Positions 21,566 to 32,889 of a stretch of DNA of 64,000 nucleotides are shown here, in pieces; within the stretch, counting starts at the first letter, position 1; the number at the start of each line of letters is the position of its first letter. The stretch covers positions 14,490,341 to 14,554,340 of the forward strand of contig OZ029914.1 of the NCBI GenBank assembly GCA_964023275.1. The letters are read 5' to 3'. Made by a program: the position numbers and the translations under genes. The stretch is from Norana najaformis (Eukaryota > Annelida > Clitellata > Crassiclitellata > Hormogastridae). A model generated the notes under the pieces. The model saw nothing but the letters and a program-made list of their open reading frames with translations, was not told the origin of the DNA and did no database searches.

Positions 21566-23124
21566 AAGTAAAGCAAATTGTTCATTTATTGTGCGCCGCT
21601 GTAAAAATTTGTTCTGATGATTTAATTCGTGCATAACGAGCAAAGTCCGAAGGAAAAAATCGAATGGCGAAATAAATTCTGTACTTCCCCAATAGATAGC
21701 AAAGTTCCTGTTTAGATTAGCCCTGGCACAGCTTCTGTCGCCTCTGTCGTACGGTTTCCTTGTTCGGTGCCAAAATCTGTCCTGAAATGTTAAAACAAAA
21801 GCATATTAGCAGTAAAGCCATAACGCACACTCGATGTATACAGCTTTTCCTCTGCTTTTAACACACACAACACTGACCCCCGTGTGATGTTTGTCACATT
21901 CTAGTAGGTCTTTTGGAGATATAGAATGCTGTAGTATCGGCATATTAAGTATTCGGAAAGAAAAGTTTCGAGATACATTTACTGCATAACCTACAAAAAA
22001 TATTTGAATTTTATTAGGCTACTTGGTCCTTACGAAAACTCGAAGCTTTATCATTTACTGACCAAGTTTCAGACAAAGATGAGAAGGTGTTTCTAATAAT
22101 TTTAAATATATCGATGGCTATTCATAGAATAGTCATGTCGTGGTGTTTTAAAGGCAATTATATAGCTCTCTGTTATAATCGTCTCATGCTGATACTTACT
22201 GATTCACGCCAGTACTCATATCCGTCTGGATTAACAACTGGAACAAAGAATCAACGGTATTTCGCCCTCAGCTTCTGAGCGGTCTCGTCTTTGGCATTAA
22301 TTATCTGTGGATTGGATAAAACTTCAAAAATAAACGTGAAATTATTAAGAATATTGCTATCCTACTGTAATTTATGTAGATTTAGATTAGAGGAGTGTAG
22401 AATGAACTAGTTTCGCACTGAACGAATCACTCCCATAATAGTTACGGTTCGTCTTAGCTATTGACTGTGGCACTGCAGTAATTACTGCCAAACAGAATGC
22501 ATCACTGCTAGGAAAATCTACTTTGGTGACAAATAAATAACGTGGATTTTTATTCTTCAGTTTACGATTCTATTCACTAGCAGAAAATAATGAAACTACA
22601 AATTCGCTGTTCACTTACATAACATACAGACTTTTAGATATATTGTAAAATGCCGGACTTGATATAGTAACAACATAATTTTCAAGTACTAGGAATAATA
22701 TTAAAATTTAGACAACTAGATTATTGGGTCTTTGAGCTATATTACCGGCAGATTAAATGCAGAGGCTTGCGAGATTAACCGCTTGCGTGATTAAACCGAT
22801 GTTCTAAATACGTACCACAATTCCATCGGTGTCGACCGTCGCACGTTTTTCCAATGGAGAAGGTTTTGAGTAGATGGCTGTTCAGTCCATTTTATGACCA
22901 GTTCGTCAAAGTGACCTGAATCTGTTGCCAGCATTGGAGGCGTTTATGCTAAAATAAACTTTAAATTAAGTTAATAATGCCGCATGCCTTGTGCATGAAA
23001 AACTATAAAGTACAGGCTACTTTATTGTAATAGGGAGATAGTAAGTCAGCCTATAACAGTAACTTATTATTAACGTATAATTCCATCCACCACATCATTG
23101 TGACTGTCTGTCTGCCTGACCCTT

Positions 23125-23270
23125 CAATCTTGACCTGGAACCGAACTTGACCTTCTCTGCCTATCGACTTTGTTTTGACGGAGCACCTGTAAATAAGCTG
23201 GTTTCCGCGATTTAGCTTTCTCGGGCGCTGTAGAAATCTTAAGATTACTATTACGAATACGATTATAAAT
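23125..23270 (+). mobile_element. Short interspersed element with GCGCTGTAGAAAT core
   Basis: It shares TTTTGTTTTGAC(T/G)GAGC, AAGCTGGTT and GCGCTGTAGAAAT with about eleven other places in the window. The tail is of the ATTACG type. Confidence 0.5.
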
Positions 23271-23934
23271 GTAATAGGTTTAAAAACGAAATTGACAACA
23301 TCCAAAGAGGCATTTCAATTATTTAAATCAAGAGAATATTTTCTTCTCAGCAAAAAGATCTTACTCTCAATAGTTTGCTCAAGAAAATGTGTAAACTGGC
23401 CAGAGCCGACAGCCGATAGAGCAGATTTATTATCGGTAAAGAAAGACGAGATTGTTGCATTGTTGAGCAGAGATGAGCCATTTTTAACACTGGCAACATT
23501 TTAACATTGACAATATTTTAACATTGCGCCATTTCTTATGAGATGCGTCAAGAAAAGAAATCCTTTCGGTGTGAGTTAGAAAGAAATCGTTGCAGTGTAT
23601 AATCTAATCTTTTAAATTTTATACCATTATTGTGACAATTGTAATTGTAAGTATAATCGTAATCAGAAATTTGTATAGCGCCATTTCAAGAGAAACCACT
23701 CAGAAATAAATGCACGCATACTAACCTCGCTTCAGTTCATGTAGTAATTGGGAGTCATGTAAACATTCCTGAATAAAAGTTGTAATAACGGCGTTGTAGT
23801 CGGAACTTTAAGTCACGCTGTTCATTCAGATACCTAAATGCAGGCCACAGCCACTCATCTGGTCTAACATAATTTTATTATTCAAATAGATCAATCCGGT
23901 GTTCCATGCTATAGCGTTTGTATTGACTAGACGC

Positions 23935-24065
23935 AACCAATCGTAATCGTAAACTCGAGATTTCTACAGCGCCCAAGGAAAGCTAACGAGCTTATTCACA
24001 GGCGCTCAGTCAAAACAATATCGATAGGAAGGAAGGGTCAGAATCGGTTCCAGAACAAGATCCAA
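23935..24065 (-). mobile_element. Short core-tail element, minus orientation
   Basis: Reverse complement of the family seen at 23125-23270 and 27470-27605. The (TCGTAA)n side lies at its left end. Confidence 0.5.
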
Positions 24066-25617
24066 GAGGCAGGCAGGCAGGCAGGCGGGTGGGCGGGCAG
24101 GCAGGTAGGCAGGCATGCAGGTAGGCAGGCCGCTACGGTGGGTGGTGTTTGGAATTGCAAGTGCAAACTTGCAAGTGCAAACTTCCAATCTGAAATCATG
24201 AAATAAATTGCAGGAAAAGCACATCTGCTTTGTGCATGTTGTTACAAAAACCAGGCTTAATAGTTTTTAAAGAAAGAAATTTTACATAATGTTTAACTAA
24301 AAAATATAGTCCACCCTTTATAAAGCAAATTTTCAATAATGAAAAGGAATAAAAAACAGAGATGTGTTGAAGATCTTGGAAAATACACTCGTGAGAAAAT
24401 CATATTAAATGTAGACCTATTGAATGCGAGGTTGTTATCGCTGCGCCATTGTTTACAACTTTCACAGGAGTGAGGCAATTAAAATGATGAAACTATAGGC
24501 CCGTAAGTCACAGCGCCCCATATCATTCAATGAAAAGACATGAATATGATTCCTGTATATAGGATAAAACTATAGATATGTTCAATTTGTATAAAAATGT
24601 TCCTGTTGAAGTTTTTCCAGACAGCACATTCTTTCCCGCAAAAATTATATGCACTTTTGCTTTTGTTGTTTTTGGGGTTATAATCAATAATGGTAAATTT
24701 TAAGCAAACATTTGGTAAAATTTACATAAAATTTATTACAAATTCCAATCTGACCGACAATATAAAAAATAATCCTAGCACAGTACCAATATAATAAGAT
24801 TACTTGAAACAGATAAGATATCGAATATTGATGAAATAGGTTTCCAGTTTTGAACATGTCAAAAATTCTGCCTAGAAACAAGGAACATCCCAGATGTCGT
24901 ACAATGAGTTTTTTTGCAAGTGAAAATTAGTCAAGGCCTGTGGTTAGTATGCACGAGAACACAGAACGAGAAATACAAGTAGCTCTTGTGGATGAGTTAT
25001 GTCAATCGAGTAACTATTAGTTTCTAGATCGTTCCAATATATATTCTGCGGATTTCATTGCCATCATAGGGGCGTAGGCGACTGGGCTCATGGGCTAGCC
25101 CAAACTCAGCGGACCGACAAGTATCGTTAAAATTGAACCGCCTCAACGCTTGCGCACAGCCACGAGTAGAAATCACCAGATTATTCATTTCTAAGACTTT
25201 TATTGCACATATTGCGGTTATACATGCAGTTATATTTTAATTGGGGTTCCAGTTTTCCATTCGGATCTGTTTGATGTGATTTCTGCATTTCCTACCGTGA
25301 ATCGCGACATCCTAAATCGGTGCCATTCCATCTCAATTGTTATGTACCTATAACTAATAAGTCGTTTGAATGGCTTTGCTCTCCTTTCACAACACGCTGC
25401 CAGCCATATTCATGAAAAGCTCATCGGCGAAATATCTCCTACAACCACTAGACAGGAACGCATGAGGTTGGTGACCGGCCGGATTGACATGATCTAATAG
25501 GCCTTTGAGCATGTCGTCTTACCAGATTTGACTGTCTGGGTTGTCTCCCGTAGCGTTCTTTCTCTCCCTAGGTCATCCACAAAGTAGTGAGAGCCAAGTC
25601 ACACCTCCTTCATAGGA

Positions 25618-25790
25618 TAATCGTAATCGTAATCTCCAAATTTTGTAAAGCGCGACTTAAAAGCTAAGCACAGAGCACCAGCTTATTCACGAGTGCTGCG
25701 TCAAAGCAGTGGGGTTGTCCAAAGATGTCTTGTCAAGAACCAAGTCCAGCTACGATTACGATTACTATTACGATTACGATTACGATTAGA
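25618..25790 (-). mobile_element. Short core-tail element bounded by (ATTACG)n runs
   Basis: A reversed copy of the same family at 25618-25700 is followed by a (GATTAC)n run at about 25742-25790. This shows the simple-repeat tail typical of these elements. Confidence 0.5.
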
Positions 25791-25824
25791 CCCAGCAAAG
25801 TACGCGACTGTAATATTGCGATTA

Positions 25825-26070
25825 TACGTTGCGTCAATTCTTTGATGTCTTTGAGGGCTAAACTAAAGACGCATCTCTTTCAACTTACTTACCCACCGTA
25901 GACTGGCGTTTGGTTTCTCTGACCTATCTCAATTCGACCCGGCTTCTCCAACGGATTATGATTTTGGATTGCAATTTTGACTTGAAGCGACCATCGGCTT
26001 ATGCCTTGGGCATTATGATAAAGGCGCACTAGTAGTCTTTAGATTAGATTAGATTAGATTATATTTATTA
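25825..26070 (+). mobile_element. 5'-truncated LINE 3' end with (GATTA)n tail
   Basis: It starts inside the C-terminal ORF2 segment (CTAAACTAAAGACGCATCTC), then 3' UTR, then GGCGCACTAGTAGTCTTTA and repeated GATTA. The same end occurs at 33.5, 39.2, 41.0, 48.7, 51.5 and 60.0 kb. Confidence 0.65.
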
Positions 26071-26280
26071 GAATTGACCTGTTTACACCTGCACCATTAT
26101 GCATTGGGGGCTGCATGTGTGAAGGATTTACAGCGCTAGAACTACGGAATGAGGACCTAGCTCTTAATCCGGGACAAATTAAATCCTTAACGAGTCCAGA
26201 TGAATCAAGGATCAGAATTGAAGTTATTTATTTGTAAAGCATACTTTCAGCACACCAAAATCTAGATGAGGAAAGCATTT

Positions 26281-26286
26281 TTTATT
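26281..26286 (-). terminator. Polyadenylation signal of LU gene 1
   Basis: AATAAA on the minus strand, about 110 bases past the stop. The same sequence follows exon D of LU gene 4 at 41406-41411. Confidence 0.45.
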
Positions 26287-26393
26287 CATTTAGATTAAAA
26301 GTGAAAGTCTGAAAGGCCAAAAACAAATTCCGGTAGAGAAGACAAACGAAGCTTCGCCCAAGTCGCATGAATCGAGGCGCATAAACCCTTTTA

Positions 26394-26608
26394 TTACTTA
26401 GGACATTTTGCCGTCTTCCAGTTGTTGCAATTGTCTGCGTTACATCCTTTTAGGCATACGTGCAAGCTTGTTCCATTGAAGTCATATGGTCCACATTTTT
26501 CGTAGCGATTTAACATAGTTTGGTTTACGCATCCTCTTTCAACGTAGAAAGGAAATTTGTCTCCACCTTCAAAACCACACATTGTCAAATCTAAGATTAG
26601 CTCGATCA
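26394..26608 (-). CDS. LU gene 1 exon D (second half of LU domain, stop)
   Basis: 215 nt starting in phase 1 after CTTGATCGCAG, ending in TAA. Motifs in order: TMCGFEGGD, ERGCVNQT, YEKCGPY, HVCLKGCNADNCNNW, KCPK. Asn-Cys-Asn near the end is the LU hallmark. Confidence 0.7.
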
Positions 26609-27313
26609 CTGCGATCAAGTGAAATAGGCCTATACAAAGTAAGAGAAGAGAAACAATCTGTCTATCTGTCAGTCTGTTTTTGTTTCTCTCTTTGTTTTTA
26701 TATGTCTGTCTAGTTTTTGTTCGTCTGTCTGTCTCTTTGTTTATTTTTCACTGTCTGTATGTTTATTCTTTGTCGGACGGTCAGTGTGTTTGTTTATGTC
26801 TTTGTATTTGTGTCTGCCTGTTTTCACATTGTCGGAGCTTTCTATCATCTAAGTCCGCCTTTCATTTTGGATGGGTTTCTTGACATCTTCGCTCGTAACC
26901 ATTTGAACTATGTCAAGCCTCAGAATGAACTGCCGTTTTCAACTGAAAATTACAGATTTGTCTCGGCATTAGGAAGCCAGAATATTCCAAACTGCATTGA
27001 CTGTTCACCATGAAGAGATCTTCTCATTCGGTGGCCGTTCAGCCGCCTACTGGCAAATGTTCCAGCCTGCACTACGATCCTTGAGGCTCAAGGGATTTCG
27101 AATGGATTTGCTATCCGGTGAGCGGACCGTGTGCTGCAAACACTTCATTCAGCTCTCATTTCTCAATCGCCAGTAGTACAAATCAGAAGCTGCAAAACTG
27201 TCATCAGTGAATCATGATTTGCAATCCGTCGATTGTGTTGTTGACTCTCCAAATCCAAACACCATCCACCGTAGGCATCCGTCTGCCTGCCTGCCTGCCT
27301 GCCTGCCTGCTGG

Positions 27314-27345
<32 letters not shown>

Positions 27346-27362
27346 GCCTGCCTGCCTGCATG

Positions 27363-27453
<91 letters not shown>

Positions 27454-28353
27454 AGCTCTCTGATCTGGACTTGGAACCGATTCTGACCCTTTCTGTCTGT
27501 CGATTTTGTTTTTATTAAGCGCCTGTGCATAAGCTGGTTCTAACGACTTAGCTTTCGTTGGGCGCTGTAGAAATGTCGAGTTTACTATTACGATTGCGAT
27601 TAAGATATAATGCGTGCCGGTGTGAGCTTACGAAAGGACACTTTGGCTGCTTATCGAACATCATTCGGCTGCACTAGAACTTCTCTTATTGACCCGTTAC
27701 ATCACTTCGGCTGCAACGATTTGGAAAGAATCAATGAACGCTATATAATTGTTCAGATGAATAAATTATCAACTAACAGAGCAAAGAGCCCTTATGCGTT
27801 CGAAATTCTAGCTTTCCATGTGAGTTTCAAGAGAGTTGTCCCTATTCTTTGATTTTCAATTCAACATTTTCTAACTTTTTTTGTAGATTTCCCCAACACT
27901 ACAGCGACTCTCTTTGCCGTACACATCGCAAGTAAAAGTTGTATTTCCTTTATCGCAGCATTCCTTTCCATGATGACCAGTCTCGCAATACCAACACGTA
28001 AGGCCTTTATCTGTGCATAGATAAAACAGAAACATACTTCATAATATTATCAGATTGAACTTTAGACTTTTTTTTATTACACTCTGGTCTGAATACATTT
28101 TATTATCAACCAGAAGCTTATGCCTTTCACCTGCGAACAAGATTTCATTTCGCTACAATTCGTAGAACAAGAATGTACAACTATTTTCGAGATCTTCAAC
28201 GAACGTTTAACCAATTCTACCCAGACGGCTGCTTCAATTCTTAATTAAATGTCATTCCCAAACACGAATGCAAATGCAATACGTAATACTTACCGTCAGG
28301 CTGAGTGAAAAATGAACCGAAGCTCCCGCGGCCCCCTGCCGGACCAAAGTGAC
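26394..28353 (-). CDS. LU-domain gene 1 (intact in all recognised exons)
   Basis: Minus-strand exons B (28353-28294), C (28010-27876) and D (26608-26394) join in phase 1. C begins the LU domain with GLTCWYC, then ECC, FTC and SRC. D adds TMC, RGC, EKC, HVC and KGC, and ends GCNADNCNNW, the CxxxCN close of Ly6/uPAR three-finger domains, before a stop. There are 13 cysteines over about 115 residues. LU proteins are usually secreted or GPI-anchored; no GPI-type hydrophobic tail is seen, so secretion is likely. A signal-peptide exon upstream of B was not found. TATA-like CCATATAAGCC lies at 28576-28586 and AATAAA at 26281-26286. This is the only copy with all three exons and splice sites sound. 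Confidence 0.6.
26650..26830 (+). repeat. CTGT/TTTGT-rich simple repeat
   Basis: A run of TCTGTCTGTCT- and TTTGTTT-type words beside exon D. The same block lies at about 41820-42000, 52230-52430, 58280-58380 and 60760-60970. It gives spurious Cys/Leu/Phe/Val-rich reading frames. Confidence 0.65.
26834..27013 (+). other. Conserved 60-codon open block, unit 1 (nature unknown)
   Basis: The plus strand stays open from GAFYHLSPPFILDGFLD to a stop after CIDCSP, and contains PQNELPFSTENYRFV. Copies at 42220-42405 and 61183-61368 are also open, the one at 52634 is frameshifted, and diverged ones lie at 29850, 45110 and 56300. It may be a gene relic or just duplicated DNA; I recognise no family. Confidence 0.25.
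27288..27452 (+). repeat. (CCTG)n microsatellite, about 40 units
   Basis: Almost pure CCTG with a few interruptions (TGG, CAT). The matching sites in the other units (42680, 53090, 61640) have only a few units. The open frames rich in Leu-Pro-Ala-Cys here are artefacts. Confidence 0.9.
27470..27605 (+). mobile_element. Short core-tail element, unit 1
   Basis: AACCGATTCTGACCCTTTCT, then TTTTGTTTTTATTAAGCGCC and GGGCGCTGTAGAAATGTCGAG with a TTACGATT tail. Equivalent copies lie at 42715-42860, 53115-53250 and 61675-61810. Confidence 0.55.
27876..28010 (-). CDS. LU gene 1 exon C (first half of LU domain)
   Basis: 135 nt, phase 1 to 1, acceptor TCTATGCACAG, donor GTTAGA (all copies use this weaker donor). 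It reads GLTCWYCETGHHGKECC, then a sequon NTT, FTC and SRCSVGE. The CxxC start and cysteine spacing fit the first two fingers of an LU fold. Confidence 0.65.
28294..28353 (-). CDS. LU gene 1 exon B (GHFGP mini-exon)
   Basis: 60 nt, phase 1 to 1, acceptor GTCTTTAG, donor GTAAGT. It reads GHFGPAGGRGSFGSFFTQPD. The related 54-57 nt exons at 43.6, 54.1, 58.8 and 62.5 kb keep GHFGP and end in SD. A Gly-rich linker before the LU domain; function unknown. Confidence 0.55.
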
Positions 28354-28575
28354 CTAAAGACAATAATGACTATTCACGGTCTGCATGACTGATCAACTGC
28401 ATTTAGTATTATTATTTGTTTTTGCTTTATACAGCATTTGTGTAATAAATTCCTCTCAGTTCAGCTGCCTATTAAGTTGGCCACGTTAGGCCCATGTCAC
28501 CAAAAATCCTTACAACTACCAGCCTTCGCTATACTCTTGCTCAGCACCTCGATGTATAGGTCCCTGAACCGCTTT

Positions 28576-28586
28576 GGCTTATATGG
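28576..28586 (-). promoter_or_regulatory. TATA-like box upstream of LU gene 1
   Basis: CCATATAAGCC on the minus strand, 223 bases upstream of exon B, conserved at about 43870, 54375 and 62820 in the other units. A GTAAGG donor-like site follows near 28512, so a non-coding first exon is possible. Confidence 0.35.
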
Positions 28587-28739
28587 CTATCAGACCAAGT
28601 TGATCTGCCTCTGTAATTGGCTACAAGCAGTACACTTGCTAGCAAGCGTTGATTAACCTGGCATGAATAAAATCTTCTCTTTCAATGCCATAGTCTTAAT
28701 TAACAGCTTACGTGGTGATATTGTTGTCGTAATTGCCAT

Positions 28740-28960
28740 CGTAACAATCATGAAACATTATCATCACATCATTACGTCATCGTTTTCATCACCGTGATCG
28801 TCACTAACATACTCATCGTCGTCGTCGTCGACGTCGTCATCATCTACTATTTACTTTTCTTCTTCTTCTTCAACAAAATCATTATATTAAATGCATGCAT
28901 CACCATGGTCTCCATGACTGTCATTTTCGTAATCATTAGAAATTTTGCTAACCTGCCGTG
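28740..28960 (+). repeat. (ATC/GTC)n low-complexity block, unit 1
   Basis: CATCATCAC-, CGTCGTCGTCGAC- and CTTCTTCTTC-type runs. In sister units (38350, 44038, 55208, 63680) the plus strand is open as a His-then-Ile/Val-rich frame. Here it is broken early, so coding use is doubtful. Confidence 0.5.
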
Positions 28961-30090
28961 ACCAAGACAAGCAACACACAGCTCGGAACAGATGCGAGTA
29001 GGCGACGTGTCATTCTGTTTCCAACCTTACTTCTTGTCGAATTAAGCAACGTAGTTATTGCAGCGACACCACTTCAGTAAATACAACCACAAAACGCATA
29101 AATGGAAATACAGTATATATAGGCCTGTTTCTCTCGTCGTATTCGTAAAATCTACAAACATCTGCAATTTTTAAACCCATTGACATTGAGGTTAGGCAGT
29201 GCAAACATTACAGTATTGTAGTACAGGCAATATATAATATATATGTATATACTACAATCAGACGATTAGTTTTTGCATAACGAATTAAACATACATTAAG
29301 TCTTAATAGTCTTAAGGTGCTTTGAAGTAAACTATGACTATATTCATATAATACAATCTGCATATAAAGAGTATTGCTGACGATTACTCGCAGAAATAAA
29401 CGAAATAATTATGAAGCTCCAGTAAATAACAACAACATATTTTTCTCATTTTGCAAACATCTGGTGATATTTTTAAAGTTCCATTAACAGATTTGAATAA
29501 GAACGTTGATATGTTTCTTTTCCTAGGTGCAAGTCAATAACTGCGCAAATTTTATTGCCTTAAGTCTGTTCAGTGGGGTGGTTTAACCAGTGACGTCGTT
29601 TCTTAATATGCTGATTGATATCGTAATAGTCCAACGCCAGGATTTATTGGTAAACGCAACTTAAATCTGGTGTGTTTTCCTCGTCCTTGTATCAACGATG
29701 CTATAAAGGTAAGGTTAAAGGGAAATTCTCAGTTTCTTAATATTTGAGCTTCACTCTAAAAGCAAAACTCTTCAGGCAGGCGCAGGCAGAGTCGTTGGGA
29801 AATAACAAAATTTGGCGTTAGACAAAGTTTAGGACTTCTCTCGTCAAAGTCCGCCCTTAATGTTCGATACGTATGCTGACATCTTCACTCTAAACCAGTA
29901 GAATAATGTCAAACCTCCAAATGAACTGACGCATGCAATCGAAAATTACAGACTCGTTGAGGCAGTGGCAAGCCGTGGTTTTCGGTGTGGCATTGATTGA
30001 AGAGAATTCTATGATCCGTTGACTCTGTTGCTGACTTCCTATTCCAAACACCAGCACCGTAGCCGTCTGACCATGTGCCTGATCGACTCT
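28961..30090. other. Spacer with duplicated non-coding DNA, unit 1
   Basis: It matches 44220-45380 and 55440-56560 nearly base for base. No exon was recognised. Confidence 0.4.
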
Positions 30091-30094
30091 CGGA

Positions 30095-30240
30095 TTTTGA
30101 TCTGGAACCAATTCTGACCCTTCCTTTCTATTGATTTTGTTTTGACTGAGCGCCTGTGAACAGGCTGATTCCCGCTACTTAGCTTTCGTTGGCACTGTAG
30201 AAATCTCGAGTTTAAGAGTGCGATTAAGATACAGCGTGAG
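30095..30240 (+). mobile_element. Short core-tail element (second subfamily), unit 1
   Basis: GATTTTGTTTTGACTGAGCG, TTAGCTTTCGTTGGCACTGT and AGAAATCTCGAG. Sister copies lie at 45390-45510 and 56565-56700. Confidence 0.5.
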
Positions 30241-30493
30241 ATTACGAAAAGTGACTTTGGCTGCTTCTTGAACATCATTCGCCTGCAGATGAATTTCCGA
30301 TATTGAACTGTTACATTATTTAGGCTGGAACGCCTTTCAAAGAATCTCTGAGGTGCAGTGTAAATGTTCAGCTAAACAACTACTCAACTAAAACAACAAA
30401 GAGCCCTTATGTACACGTGGAAATTCTAGCCTTCTATGCGACTTTCAAGACAGTTGTTCCTATTCTTTGATTTTCGGCTTAAGGTTTTCTAAC

Positions 30494-30622
30494 TTTTTAA
30501 GTAAGCATCCGATGTAGTTCAGAGTTCCAATTAACTCCCATTTCGGCAAGTTGTTGTGATGTTTGATCGAGCGCATCATCGGTTTCAATAAAAATCAGCC
30601 TCGCAATACCAACACGTAAGAC
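30494..30622 (-). pseudogene. LU exon C pseudo-copy
   Basis: It starts GLTCWYCEADFY and then has stops in frame (TGA where HGN stands in relatives, and more). No matching exon D lies downstream, only a LINE. Sister copies at 45773-45901 and 58479-58605 share the subfamily sequence. Confidence 0.55.
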
Positions 30623-30781
30623 CTTTAGCCGTGCATAAGTAAAACAGAAAAATGAGGTCACTATTTTTTCGGTCTCATTACATATTATTATCAACACAAG
30701 CTAATGTCTTTCGCATGCGAACTAGATTTCACTTCACTACATTTCGCAGAACGAGAATTTTAATTGTAATTTGAGATTTAT

Positions 30782-31670
30782 GAAGCACCTCTTAGAGGAT
30801 AAACTCAACAGAGGTGCTTCCGACTAGAAAAAGTAAAATAACGGTTGAACAGTACAGTCCTGAGGAGGCTGAGGAATACTCAGAGGATAGAGAAAGGACT
30901 TCAAGTCGCAATTCTCGAGGGAGACGATTCGATCTAGTGGGTCCAAAACAGGCAAAACTTCTGCACTGGGCCGCAGAGGTTCGCATGCGAGGGACAAACA
31001 GGAGATCCTGAGTGGCCGAGCGAAGGGTGCAACGGCCCGGCAACGAGGAGACCAAAGTGCAGAAGTGAATGAGGTAAAGGGGAGCAGAGCCAAGAACACA
31101 ATTGCGCATGAGGGAGAGGATCTTAAAGTGGACACGTTGCTGGACGGGTAGCCAGTGAAGAGTGTCACGAATATAAGACGAGATGTGGCCATATTTTGAA
31201 ATGCCCCTATGAGACGATCAGCAGAGTTAAGCACAGATTGTAGCTTAGCAGTATTGGCAAGTGACAGGCCGGTAAAGATGGCGTTACCAAAGTCAATCGT
31301 GGTGCAAATGAGGGCATGGACCAGAGTGGAGAGAGCGCGAAAGGAAAGAGTACGGCGAGTGGTGCGGAGCTGACGAAGATGGTAGAAGCACGAGCGAGAG
31401 ACGCTGTTAACATGAGCAGACAGAGTGTGCTCCTGATCCAGTACAACCGCAAGATTCCGGACCGTCGTAGAGAAGGATGGCGTAAAGAGAAGAGGTCGAT
31501 CTTGGCGAGCTGCATGAGGTCAAAAAGCCAGGCGAACTGGGTCTTGTTACAGTTGAAACAGAGGCGATTGGAGGACATCCATAGGTCAAGGACAGAGGTG
31601 GCGTCGAGAATCCTCTGGACAAGGGCAGGAAATGCACGCCTAACATCCAGATCTTCGACAAAGGTTTAAC
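30782..31670 (-). mobile_element. CR1-like LINE, 5'-truncated, copy 1
   Basis: The minus strand reads the C-terminal part of a reverse-transcriptase ORF in several frames: DLWMSSNRLCFNCNKTQ, then LICTTIDFGNAIFTGLSLAN and KLQSVLNSADRLIGAFQN, then RLPRELRLEVLS. These are typical CR1/L2-type ORF2 segments. The 3' end has an 11-bp hairpin (30782-30792 and 30810-30820) and an ATTACAATT tail. Frameshifts make it dead. Confidence 0.65.
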
Positions 31671-32024
31671 GAATTATAATCATACTCATTGCTAGCTAAG
31701 TAAGTCATGCGTTAATTTCGGATTAGCCCACGTCTCTCTGATAAAGATCCCACAGATTGACCAACCAACCGCACCCATGCATAACTGGACACCTCAGATC
31801 CTTACAACAACTAGGTTTTGCTGTACTCTTGCTCAGCCCCTCCGATTTCTTCCCACTGTGTATATCTCGCTAGTAAGGTATCTGAACCGTTTCGGTTGAT
31901 GTGGCTAGAGGACCAAGGTGATCTGACTCTATAATTATCTGTGAGCAACGCGCTTCTTAACTTTAGTAAGCGTTAATTTACCTGACAGGAATAGACAATT
32001 CTATTTTATTTCCTTCATATTATT

Positions 32025-32260
32025 TTACCAGCTTACATGGTGACATCGTTGTCGTAATTGATATCGTAGCAACCATGCAAACATTGTCATTGTCGTCGAT
32101 GTCATTACTGTCACCGACTTCATAGTCATCATCGTCGACGTCTTCATCATCTTCTGTTTCCTTTTCTTCTTCAACTGCGTCACACGAATCATTGTATTAA
32201 ACGCATGCCTCACCATCGTATCTATGGCTGTCGTTTTTGTAATCATTGCCAGTACATGAT
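32025..32260 (+). repeat. (ATC/GTC)n low-complexity block
   Basis: Same type as 28740-28960, diverged. The 31680-32880 stretch otherwise shows no gene and matches 46840-48040. Confidence 0.45.
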
Positions 32261-32889
32261 GATCACAATTTTGTTAACCATCCGTGGCCAAAACAAGCAG
32301 CATACAGCTCGAAACAGATGCGATTAGGCGACGTGTAACTCTGTTTCCAATCTTATTCCTCGTTGATCTAAGCAACATCTGCTGAACTCAGGTACTACTG
32401 GAACACTACTGTACTTCAGATTGTTACAATCACAAAATGCATAAATGGAAATAAATATTTCAATTGTGTTCATGAAATCTGCCAACACCTGCTATTGTAA
32501 TTGCATTGACACTGAAGTTAGGGAGTACGGAATATTACGTTTGTAATAAAAGCAATCACATCAATAGTTCGCAAAATGAATTAATTATACGTTAAGTCTT
32601 AAAAACTCTTAAGGTGTTTTGAAGTGCCCGGCGTAAGCTTCGACTGCATCTATGCTATGCAATATGCATACAAAGAGTATTGTTGACGATCGTTCACAGA
32701 AGTAACCGGAAAAATTATGAAGCTGCAGTAAATAACAACCTTACCTTTCTCATTTCTAAAAACAGCTGCTGATAATTTTAAATTTTACATCAAAAGATTT
32801 GAACAAGGATGTAGCTATGTTTCTTCTGCTAGGTACAAGCCAATAAGTACGTAAATTTTATTGCTTTAAGTCTGTTGAGTTTGGTGGCT

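Larger units (their letters stand above)
21566..25617. other. Gene-poor region
   Basis: No exon or RNA gene was recognised. Contents are short core-tail elements at about 23125-23270 (plus) and 23935-24065 (minus), and an (AGGC)n microsatellite at about 24066-24130. Short open frames have no domain signature. Confidence 0.4.

Noticed and set aside
26680-27013. Cys/Leu/Phe/Val-rich open frames starting MFVCLSLCL here and at 41843, 52245 and 60776
   Set aside because: They come from the CTGT/TTTGT simple repeat, have no stable start across units and no domain signature.
27204-27530. Long open frames rich in Leu-Pro-Ala-Cys and Ala-Gly-Arg-Gln on both strands
   Set aside because: They are translations of the CCTG/CAGG microsatellite, which is open in most frames by composition.
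30824-31578. Several long minus-strand and plus-strand frames
   Set aside because: They are pieces of a frameshifted CR1-like LINE and its antisense.
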